64,000 nucleotides of DNA. Source: Myxococcales bacterium (GTDB taxonomy: Bacteria; Myxococcota_A; Polyangia; Polyangiales; Polyangiaceae). Location of the stretch: NCBI GenBank assembly GCA_016794345.1, contig JAEUKE010000314.1:62001-126000 (forward strand). Direction: 5' to 3'. Below, one piece after another: positions 52,911-59,818 of the stretch. The first letter of the stretch is position 1, and the number at the start of each line of letters is the position of its first letter. Position numbers and translations under genes: made by a program. The notes beneath the pieces were generated by a model. It ran no database searches and was not told the DNA's origin. It saw only the letters and a program-made list of their open reading frames with translations.

Positions 52911-54368
52911 CTACCGAGCCGGACGCTCGCGCTTGACCGGCGTCGGCTCGGCGAGGCGGTTCCTTGTCGACTGGGCGCCCCAGTAGCTCGGGAAACAAGG
53001 CCGCTCGACATGCCGGCCTGCGCCCTTCACCGTCTTGAGCTGGTCGTTCTCCCAGACCACGCTCCCGCGCGAGAGCGTGACGGCTGCGTTGCCGGTGATC
53101 GTCATGCCCTCGTAGATGTTGAAGTCGATGTTCTGGTGGTGGGTCTTCGCGCTGATCGTGCGCGTCTTGTCCGGATCCCATACCACGATGTCCGCGTCCG
53201 ACCCCGGGGCGATGGTGCCCTTCTTGGGGAACACGTTGAAGATCTTCGCGGTGTTCGCGCTCGTCGCGGCCACGAACTCGCTCGGCGTGAGCCGGCCGGT
53301 GCGCACGCCGTGGTGCCAGAGGACGCCCATGCGGTCTTCCACGCCGCCGGTGCCGTTCGGGATCTTGCGGAAGTCGTCCAGCCCAGCTTGCTTCTGCGGC
53401 GTGCAGAAGCAGCAGTGATCGGTCGCGGTCGTCTGCAGGACGCCGGCCTGCAGCCCGCGCCACAGCGCGGCTTGGTGCTCCTTCGAGCGGAACGGCGGGC
53501 TCATCACGTAGTGAGCGGCCCTGTTCCAGTCCGGGTCGCGGTAGACCGAGTCGTCGATGACCAGGTGTTGCGCGAGGACCTCGGCGAAGACCCGCTGCCC
53601 TTCCAGCCGGGCGCGCGTGACGGCCTCGAGCGCGTCGATGCACGAGGTGTGCACGAGGTAGACGGGCACGCCGAGCACCTCGGCGATGCGGATGGCGCGG
53701 TTGGCGGCCTCGCCTTCCACCTCCGGCGGGCGCGAGAGCGGGTGGCCCTCGGGGCCCGTGATGCCTTTGTCGAAGATCTCTTTCTGCAGACGGAAGACGA
53801 GCTCGCCGTTCTCGGCGTGGACGGTGCAGAGCGCGCCGAGCTCCTTCGCGCGGAGGAAGCTCGAGACGAGGATCTCGTCGTCCGCCATGATGGCGTTCTT
53901 GTAGGCCATGAAGTGCTTGAAGCTGTTGACGCCGTGCTCCTTCGTCAGCGTCCCCATGTCCGCGTGAACGGTGTCGTCCCACCAGGTGATCGCCACGTGG
54001 AACGAGTAGTCCGCCGCGGCCTTCTCTGCCCAGCCGCGCCACGACTTGTAGGCGTCGAGGATGCGCTGCCTGGGGTTCGGGATCACGAAGTCGATGATCA
54101 TCGTGGTGCCGCCCGCGGCCGCCGCGCTCGTCCCGGTGAAGAAGTCTTCGCTGGCGACGGTGCCCATGAAGGGCAGCTCCATGTGCGTGTGGGGATCGAT
54201 GCCGCCCGGAAGGACGTAGGCGCCCGAGGCGTCGATCACGCGCGCGCCGGCGGGTGCGTCGACGTCCTTGGCCACGGCGCTCACCGTCTCGCCGACAACG
54301 AGGACGTCCGCGCGCTGCTCACCTTCGGCCGTGACGACCGTTCCACCACGAATCACACATGAGCCCAT
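52911..54368 (-). CDS. hydA: Dihydropyrimidinase (D-hydantoinase)
   Basis: A 485-residue amidohydrolase opening dihydrouracil or dihydrothymine (and hydantoins) in reductive pyrimidine breakdown. The binuclear zinc site is complete: GGIDPHTHMELP, the carboxylated Lys in NSFKHFMAYKN, CTVHAENGE, YLVHTSC and the Asp in TTATDHCCF. Family length. ATG 54368 has ribosome site GAGGTG five bases before it, inside a small hairpin. The product N-carbamoyl-beta-alanine would need a beta-ureidopropionase, which is not in the window; an aminotransferase and mmsA for the next steps are. Confidence 0.96.
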   Translation of the reverse strand: MGSCVIRGGTVVTAEGEQRADVLVVGETVSAVAKDVDAPAGARVIDASGAYVLPGGIDPHTHMELPFMGTVASEDFFTGTSAAAAGGTTMIIDFVIPNPRQRILDAYKSWRGWAEKAAADYSFHVAITWWDDTVHADMGTLTKEHGVNSFKHFMAYKNAIMADDEILVSSFLRAKELGALCTVHAENGELVFRLQKEIFDKGITGPEGHPLSRPPEVEGEAANRAIRIAEVLGVPVYLVHTSCIDALEAVTRARLEGQRVFAEVLAQHLVIDDSVYRDPDWNRAAHYVMSPPFRSKEHQAALWRGLQAGVLQTTATDHCCFCTPQKQAGLDDFRKIPNGTGGVEDRMGVLWHHGVRTGRLTPSEFVAATSANTAKIFNVFPKKGTIAPGSDADIVVWDPDKTRTISAKTHHQNIDFNIYEGMTITGNAAVTLSRGSVVWENDQLKTVKGAGRHVERPCFPSYWGAQSTRNRLAEPTPVKRERPAR

Positions 54369-54371
54369 TTC

Positions 54372-54385
54372 GCCACCTCGGTGGC
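54372..54385 (-). promoter_or_regulatory. hydA: Hairpin enclosing the dihydropyrimidinase ribosome site
   Basis: The 14-base palindrome-like GCCACCGAGGTGGC (minus strand) folds into a five-base stem with loop CGAG and contains the ribosome site GAGGTG, 3 bases before the start codon. It may damp translation. CCGGTGAAACCGG (about 54409-54421) is a second small hairpin upstream. Confidence 0.45.
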
Positions 54386-54577
54386 AATTCGTACCGCATC
54401 GGCGCTCCCGGTGAAACCGGGCGCGCGGGCCCCGGGAGGATTGCCCGCGGCAGCGCGACCCATCGAGGCGCTTTGGGTGCCTCAGCCGCCTCCTGCCCGG
54501 GTGCAATGCACGGCAGAGCGCGGGAGGGCCGCGCGTTCGATTCTTGCAAACCTCCCGTGAGCCGTGGGAGAGAGGTC

Positions 54578-55084
54578 ATGAAGCGCGTGCTCGTTGCAGG
54601 GGTCGGCAACGTGCTCTTCAACGACCACGGCTTCGGGGTCGAGGTGGCGCGGCGCCTGCGCACCTCCGCCCTGCCGAGTGGAGCCATCGTCGAGGACTTC
54701 GGTCCACGGAGCGTCCACCGCGCGTTCAAGCTGCTCGGCCCGCTTGGGATCGGCCAGCTCGTGCTCGTCGACTCCGTGACGCGCGGAGGTGAGCCGGGCA
54801 CTGTCTACCTGCTCGACGGCCAGGAGGAGCTCGCCCGCGCCGAGGACTGCCACGATCTCGCGGCGAGGAACCCGTCGGGCGTCTACGCCGTGCTGCGCAC
54901 GATGGGCGACGCCGCGCCTTCGCTTCGGATCGTCGGCTGCGAGCCGCTCGAGACGGGGCCGTGCGTCGGTCTCAGCGCCGAGGTCGAGCGGGCGGTCGAG
55001 CCCGCCATCCGCCTGGTGTTGCTCCTGATCGGCGAGTCGCAGCGCCGATCGAGACCGGACGGGCACGCGACCCCCTCCGGGTGA
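54578..55084 (+). CDS. Hydrogenase-maturation-type protease (peptidase M52 family), orphan
   Basis: A 168-residue member of the HyaD/HybD/HycI family, which clips the C-terminus of the [NiFe]-hydrogenase large subunit after nickel insertion. The start motif GVGNVLFNDHGFGVEVA is clear, the second ligand Asp is in LVLVDSV, and a His lies in DCHDLAARNPSG. The usual Asp-Glu or Asp-Asp of the first motif is Asp-His here, so the metal site may differ. No hydrogenase genes are in the window. ATG 54578 has GAGAGAGG upstream. Convergent with the deacetylase-family gene. Confidence 0.87.
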   Translation: MKRVLVAGVGNVLFNDHGFGVEVARRLRTSALPSGAIVEDFGPRSVHRAFKLLGPLGIGQLVLVDSVTRGGEPGTVYLLDGQEELARAEDCHDLAARNPSGVYAVLRTMGDAAPSLRIVGCEPLETGPCVGLSAEVERAVEPAIRLVLLLIGESQRRSRPDGHATPSG

Positions 55085-55086
55085 TC

Positions 55087-56028
55087 TCAGTCGAGCAGCG
55101 CCTCGAGGTGGGTCCGCGTACAGCGGCGGAGGATGTCGACCTGGTACCCGCCCTCGAGCAGGCTGACCACGCGCCCGCCGCAGTGCTTCTTCGCCACGTG
55201 CTTCACCGCTCGCGTCAGGTGCGCGTAGGTGTCGTCGTCGAGCGAGAGCTTGCCGACCGGGTCGCCCGCGTGTGCGTCGAAGCCGCAGCTGATGATGACG
55301 AGGTCCGGTCGGCAACGGACGGCCGCGACGTCGAGCGCCTTCTCGAATGTGGCCAGGTACGCGGCGGGCTTCGTGCGCTCGGGCATGGGGACGTTGTACG
55401 TCGAGCCCTCGCCCGCGCCCCGGCCGCGCTGATCGGCGGTCCCGACCTCCTTCCCGAAGATGCCGTCTTGATGGAGGCTGAGGACGTGCACCGAGGGGTC
55501 GTCGTAGAAGATGCTCATCGTCCCGTCGGCCGGGTGGACGTCCCAGTCGACGACGAGGACGCGGTTGACCGAGAACGCAGCCTGGGCGAAGCGCGCGCAG
55601 ATCGCGGCGTTGTTGAAGACACAGAAGCCGCGCCCCCGATTCGTCAGGGCGTGATGCCCCGGCGGACGGAGCGCGGCGAAGCCGTTGTCCAGCTTGCCCG
55701 AGAGGACCGCTTCGGTCACCGAGAGCGCGCTGGCCGCCGAACGGAGCGCCACCTCGAACGTGTCGGCCGCGAGCAACGTGTCGCCGCCGTCGAGCGCGCG
55801 CCTGCCTTGAGCGAACGCGTCGCGAACCTCCGACACGTAGCTCGTCGGGTGGACGCGGAGGACGCCGGGGAAGCCCAGGTTCGGATCGATGCGCACCGGG
55901 AGGAGCCCGGGCACCTCCGCCAGCATCGCCTCGCTCGCGAGGGCGCGCGCGCGGTCGGGGTGCTCCGGGTTCACCGAGATCGTGCGGTGTCCGAGGAACG
56001 CAGGGTCCCAGGCATAACCGGTCTTCAT
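55087..56028 (-). CDS. Histone deacetylase family protein (class II-like, zinc amidohydrolase)
   Basis: A 313-residue zinc hydrolase removing acyl groups from lysines or from acetylated polyamines. Catalytic parts: ALRPPGHHA (H125, H126), zinc ligands in VVDWDVHPADGT (D163, H165), the later Asp in GFDAHAGDP and the transition-state loop LLEGGYQ. ATG 56028 is set by the fold and by a one-base junction with the GNAT gene (TGATG). It is the last gene of the MFS-cheB-cheR-GNAT run, so it may reverse acetylation by its neighbour. Confidence 0.93.
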   Translation of the reverse strand: MKTGYAWDPAFLGHRTISVNPEHPDRARALASEAMLAEVPGLLPVRIDPNLGFPGVLRVHPTSYVSEVRDAFAQGRRALDGGDTLLAADTFEVALRSAASALSVTEAVLSGKLDNGFAALRPPGHHALTNRGRGFCVFNNAAICARFAQAAFSVNRVLVVDWDVHPADGTMSIFYDDPSVHVLSLHQDGIFGKEVGTADQRGRGAGEGSTYNVPMPERTKPAAYLATFEKALDVAAVRCRPDLVIISCGFDAHAGDPVGKLSLDDDTYAHLTRAVKHVAKKHCGGRVVSLLEGGYQVDILRRCTRTHLEALLD

Positions 56029-56639
56029 CAGGTCCCCCTCGGCTGACACCAGGGCCCGCGGCGCCGGAGCGAGCAGCGCGCACACTCGGTGCGGACGTGC
56101 TGGAGCGCGAGCGATTTCTGTCGTTGCAGCTCGGCGCGGAGCTTCTCTCGCCCCGCGTCGTCGAGCGTCGTCTGCAGCACGGGGAAGCTCGTTCCCATCC
56201 GGGCGTCGACGAACCCGAGAGACTCCACGATCCGCCGGATGAGCGGGTGGACGGCGACGACCGAGGCGTGCTCGATCCGAGCTTCACCTCGGTCGAGCCG
56301 ATCGAGCAGGAGGTGGGCCACGGTGGCACGCGCGAGGCCCAGCCCGCGCGCGTGCGGCGCGGTCGCGACCACGTCGATGCGGACCGACACGGCGCCCGCG
56401 CGAGGCAAGAGGACGGTCCCGAAGCTCGCCGCCGACACGAGCTGTCCGCAGGCGACGATGCCGACCGCCCCGAACCCTTCGGTCCCCGCGAGGAGCTCCT
56501 TCTCGTATTGTGACTTGATCCGGCTCTTGTCCGCGGGGTCGAACGAGGTCTGCTCCACGAAGCGCAGGAAGTCCGCCCCCGCGACGGGCGCCAGCGCGAT
56601 CGCCGCTGGTTGGCTCGCTAGCGCGTGCACTCGAGCCAC
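56028..56639 (-). CDS. GNAT-family N-acyltransferase
   Basis: A 203-residue acetyltransferase. The acetyl-CoA loop motif is in VATAPHARGLGLARATVAHLL (RGLGLA, about residues 97-102), followed by VAVHPLIRRIVESLGFVDAR, the usual last strand and helix. The C-terminal tail has Cys residues (ECARCSLRRRGPWC) and is unusual. GTG 56639 overlaps cheR by 22 bases. Its position between cheR and a deacetylase-family gene suggests protein acetylation in or near the chemosensory pathway. Confidence 0.85.
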   Translation of the reverse strand: MARVHALASQPAAIALAPVAGADFLRFVEQTSFDPADKSRIKSQYEKELLAGTEGFGAVGIVACGQLVSAASFGTVLLPRAGAVSVRIDVVATAPHARGLGLARATVAHLLLDRLDRGEARIEHASVVAVHPLIRRIVESLGFVDARMGTSFPVLQTTLDDAGREKLRAELQRQKSLALQHVRTECARCSLRRRGPWCQPRGT

Positions 56640-57430
56640 CCGGCGCCGTCCGCGAGGCGCTTCAGCCCGACGGCGTCCTTGACGGGGAGCTCGGTCGCGC
56701 CGAGCCCCAGCCAGCCCTCGGGCGAGAGCGCGTCTTGAAGCCTGCGCATGACTCGCTCACGCGACGGATCGTCGAAGTAGACGAGCACGTTTCGACAGAA
56801 GATGACGTCGAAGCGCCGGAGCGGGTGCGCCGCGCCGAGCAGGTTGTAGACGTCGAAGCGGATGGGCCTTCGGAGCGCCTCGACCACGCGAAACCCGCCC
56901 TTCACGGGGTCGAAGTGCTTCTGGAGCTGGACCGGCGTCAGGCCGCGCTCCACCTCGACCTTCGTGAAGACCCCGCTCCCGGCGCGAGCCAGCGTGTCTT
57001 GCGCGATGTCCGTCGCCCAGATCTCGAACGGCATGTTCGGGAAGTGCGTCGAGAGCAACATGGCCATCGAATACGGCTCCTGCCCCGTGGAGCAGGCGGC
57101 CGACCAGATCCGGATCGGGCGGCCGAGCGCCGCGAGCGCAGGACCGATTCGCGTCCGGATGGTCTCCCAGAACACGGGGTCCCGGAAGAACGACGACTCG
57201 TGGGTGGTCATGGACTCGACGAGGGCAGAGTCGAGATCGTCTCGTCCTCCCGCGAGCGTCGCGCTCAAGAAGAGCGGGACGGAGGGGAAGCCAAGGCTGC
57301 GCGCGACCGGCTCGAGCCGATTGAGCAGGTACGCCTGGTCCTCCTGGAGGACGAGCCCGCAGAGCGCGCGGAGCCGCTGGCGAACCAAGGGCCAGAGCGT
57401 GGTTTCGTTCAATCCGACATTGCTGCTCAT
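56618..57430 (-). CDS. cheR: CheR chemoreceptor methyltransferase
   Basis: A 270-residue SAM-dependent methyltransferase that methylates Glu side chains of chemoreceptors. N-terminal helical domain (about 5-75; a CGLVLQEDQAYLLNRLEP segment), catalytic domain with the SAM loop IWSAACSTGQEPYSMAM, and FDVIFCRNVLVYFD near residue 210. ATG 57430 gives a 4-base overlap with cheB; ATG 57439 would overlap by 13. Its substrate is presumably the receptor encoded at 59.8-62.1 kb. Confidence 0.95.
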   Translation of the reverse strand: MSSNVGLNETTLWPLVRQRLRALCGLVLQEDQAYLLNRLEPVARSLGFPSVPLFLSATLAGGRDDLDSALVESMTTHESSFFRDPVFWETIRTRIGPALAALGRPIRIWSAACSTGQEPYSMAMLLSTHFPNMPFEIWATDIAQDTLARAGSGVFTKVEVERGLTPVQLQKHFDPVKGGFRVVEALRRPIRFDVYNLLGAAHPLRRFDVIFCRNVLVYFDDPSRERVMRRLQDALSPEGWLGLGATELPVKDAVGLKRLADGAGWLECTR

Positions 57431-58569
57431 AGTGACCATTGGAGGATCTCGCCGGCGAGTTGTTCGAGAGGGAGGACGGCGCTTGCCGCGCCGGCTTGAT
57501 ACGTGGCGCCGGGCATCCCCCAGACGATGCTCGTCTGGGAGTCCTGCACGAGCACGGGAGCGCCGGCGTCGTGCATCGCGCGACCGCCGAGCGCGCCGTC
57601 GGAGCCCATGCCCGTGAGGACGACTCCGATCGCGGTGGTGCCGCAGGTGGCAGCGAGAGAGCGGAAAAGTGGGTCCACCGCGGGCCGGCAGTTGTGCTCG
57701 GGCGGTCCGTCGATCAGCCGGAGCCGAAGCGCGCTCCCTTCTCGGGCCACGCCCAGGTGATGGTCGCCGGCAGCGACGTAGACCTGACCGGGCTCGAGCG
57801 GCGCGCCTTGCTCCGCCAGGTGCACCGGGCGGTCGAGCTGGCGGCGGAGGCCGTCGACGAAGTACGGGATGTGCGCGGCGGCCATGTGCTGGACGATCGC
57901 GATGGGAGGGCGGAACGTCGGTGGCAGCCCGCGCACGAGCGCGGTCACCGCGGGTGGCCCGCCGGTCGAGCACCCGATGCCGAGGATCTCGCGACGGAGG
58001 AGCTCGGGGCGACGAAAGCGACCGACCACCGGCGTGGGAAGGAGCGCGAGCGAGGCGGGCGGCGCGAGCGCCAGCGCCGGGACTGGAGGAGGGGGCGTCG
58101 TGCGCGCGCGCGGCACGCTCGACGTTCGGGCGCGTGGCCGCTGGTCCCTCGCCTCGGCTCCGCTGCGGGACTTCACCTGCGCGCGCAGGACAGCCGCGAG
58201 CTCGGCCGGATCCTGACCGTTCGGGCACGGCAGCACGCCCGCTGCGCCGCCGAGGATCGCGCGGGTGGTCGTGCTCGGGTCCGTGGGACCTTCGGCGACG
58301 GTGAACCACGCCGGGGGACGCGGCAGGACGACGCACGCCTTGGCGAAGCCGATGGGATCGATCTCGGACTCGACGAGGAGGACGTCGACCGCGTCTCGCC
58401 GCGCCCGGTCGATCACCGCCTCTTCGGTGGAGTACGCGCCCAGGATGCACACGTCGGGCAACATGCCGAGGGCGTGGACGAGGCGGCGCCTGAGGGGCGC
58501 GGAGCGGGCGAAGACGAGCACACGCACTTCGTTCACCGCAGAGAGGTCGGTCGCGACGCGAGCGTTCAT
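57427..58569 (-). CDS. cheB: CheB methylesterase with a degenerate receiver domain
   Basis: A 380-residue receptor methylesterase. The esterase domain (about 190-378) has the full catalytic triad: Ser in GIGCSTGGP, His in IVQHM and Asp in TGMGSDGA. The receiver-like N-terminus (about 14-125) lacks the phosphorylation apparatus: VLVFARSAP in place of the Asp pair, Glu (E67, in LLVESEIDP) where the phosphoacceptor Asp should be, and Cys in place of the conserved Lys. A Pro/Arg/Ala-rich linker joins the parts. ATG 58569 overlaps the MFS gene stop (ATGA). Confidence 0.94.
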   Translation of the reverse strand: MNARVATDLSAVNEVRVLVFARSAPLRRRLVHALGMLPDVCILGAYSTEEAVIDRARRDAVDVLLVESEIDPIGFAKACVVLPRPPAWFTVAEGPTDPSTTTRAILGGAAGVLPCPNGQDPAELAAVLRAQVKSRSGAEARDQRPRARTSSVPRARTTPPPPVPALALAPPASLALLPTPVVGRFRRPELLRREILGIGCSTGGPPAVTALVRGLPPTFRPPIAIVQHMAAAHIPYFVDGLRRQLDRPVHLAEQGAPLEPGQVYVAAGDHHLGVAREGSALRLRLIDGPPEHNCRPAVDPLFRSLAATCGTTAIGVVLTGMGSDGALGGRAMHDAGAPVLVQDSQTSIVWGMPGATYQAGAASAVLPLEQLAGEILQWSL

Positions 58570-59765
58570 GGCGCGACCTCGGGCCCCAGGATGTCGGCCT
58601 CGCGCTCGCCGAGCGCGCGCAGGCGGCGCCGGAGCAAGAGCATGGCCATGAGCTGCACCGAGCCGGCGACGGCGAACACGATCGGGTAGCGCACGCCGGC
58701 GTCGTAGCCGCTGCTCCGCAGCGTCGCGGAGAGGATGCCCGCGACGGCAGGTCCGAACATCATGCCGAGACACCCTGCCGCGTTGAAGAGCCCCATCGAG
58801 GTCGCTCGGCTCTCGCTCGGGGAGAGGGCGCCCGCGTAGCAGAGGGACGGGGCGAACATCATGGCGGAGCTCACGCCGCACAAGACGAGGCTGAGGTCGA
58901 GGGCAGGGCCCCGCGTGACGGCGAGGAGGAGGAACGCGACGCCGTAGCCCACGCCGCCCCATGCAAGCGTCCGCGCGCGCGAGAACCGCTCCGCTGCGCG
59001 CCACATCGGGAACATGGCGAGCGCGAACGGAACGACGAAGAGCGTGAAGCGGAGGCTCGTGGCGCGGTCCGAGAGCCCGAGCGACTCGTGCGCGTAGACG
59101 GCGAACGAGACGACGAAGCAGCCGACGGTGAATCGCTCCGTGAATGCCATCACCAGAGGTACGGCCAGGAGCGGGTTCTTCGATAGCTCCAGCCGCGGAC
59201 GCGGCGCCCGACTCGCGAGCTTCGCCGCAGCCGGCGCCAGGACGAGCAGCGATCCGACGGCACCGTCGAGGAGCGCCGCCGCGAAGAACGGCGTGCGCGG
59301 TCCGAGCCCGAGGAGCACACCTCCGAGCGGGGGACCGATCGCGATCGCGGCGGTCATCACCGCCCCGGTCGCGCCGAGCCTGGCGTGGGACGGCGGCGCG
59401 GCTCCTTCGCCGCGTGTCGCCATCGCCATGAGGATGGACAGAAGCCCCACGTTCGCGGCGCCCTGCAGCGTGCGGGTGAGGAGGATCGCCCAGACCGGGA
59501 TGGGGAAGGTGGTCGCGGCGATTAGGAGGGCGTCGAGCACCGCGAGAGCGATCGCGATCTCTCGGTGCGCCCGCCTCCTGTCCGCCAGCCACGACAGGAG
59601 CGGCGCGCCGACCGCCGCGCCCAGCATGTTCACGCTCATGAAGGCGTGCATCGCGCCTTCACCCGCGCCGCTCGCCGCCAGCGCGGGTCGGATGGCCGGG
59701 ACGACCACCATGCTCCCGAGCATGGTCATGAAGGGCAGGATGACGGCGCGTTGCGGGTGTTTCAT
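58566..59765 (-). CDS. MFS transporter, 12 helices
   Basis: A 399-residue major-facilitator permease with about twelve hydrophobic segments. The loop-2 signature is present as SWLADRRRAHREIA (about 60-73), as in drug/metabolite exporters of the DHA1 group. Substrate unknown. It heads the MFS-cheB-cheR-GNAT-deacetylase run and lies after the terminator hairpin that ends the receptor gene, so it begins a separate transcript. Its presence just ahead of cheB is unusual. Confidence 0.88.
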   Translation of the reverse strand: MKHPQRAVILPFMTMLGSMVVVPAIRPALAASGAGEGAMHAFMSVNMLGAAVGAPLLSWLADRRRAHREIAIALAVLDALLIAATTFPIPVWAILLTRTLQGAANVGLLSILMAMATRGEGAAPPSHARLGATGAVMTAAIAIGPPLGGVLLGLGPRTPFFAAALLDGAVGSLLVLAPAAAKLASRAPRPRLELSKNPLLAVPLVMAFTERFTVGCFVVSFAVYAHESLGLSDRATSLRFTLFVVPFALAMFPMWRAAERFSRARTLAWGGVGYGVAFLLLAVTRGPALDLSLVLCGVSSAMMFAPSLCYAGALSPSESRATSMGLFNAAGCLGMMFGPAVAGILSATLRSSGYDAGVRYPIVFAVAGSVQLMAMLLLRRRLRALGEREADILGPEVAP

Positions 59766-59783
59766 CGACGTGATCAGGGAGAA

Positions 59784-59808
59784 GGCCCGCCCGGACGCCG
59801 GGCGGGCC
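59784..59808 (-). terminator. Terminator-like hairpin after the chemoreceptor gene
   Basis: A perfect 11-base GC stem GGCCCGCCCGG / CCGGGCGGGCC with a 3-base loop, followed on the minus strand by TTCTCCC. It lies just past the receptor stop (59819) and before the MFS start (59765). The T run is short, so termination may be partial. Confidence 0.72.
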
Positions 59809-59818
59809 GGGGGAGGTG

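Noticed and set aside
54480..54577. Possible tRNA 3' end (GTTCGATTC with flanking CCTCCCG)
   Set aside because: The T-stem arms do not pair and no acceptor, D or anticodon arm can be drawn; it is better read as a GC hairpin near the gene start.
56028..56085. Longer start for the deacetylase-family gene
   Set aside because: It would add 19 residues overlapping the GNAT gene; the shorter ATG begins the conserved fold and makes a tight junction.
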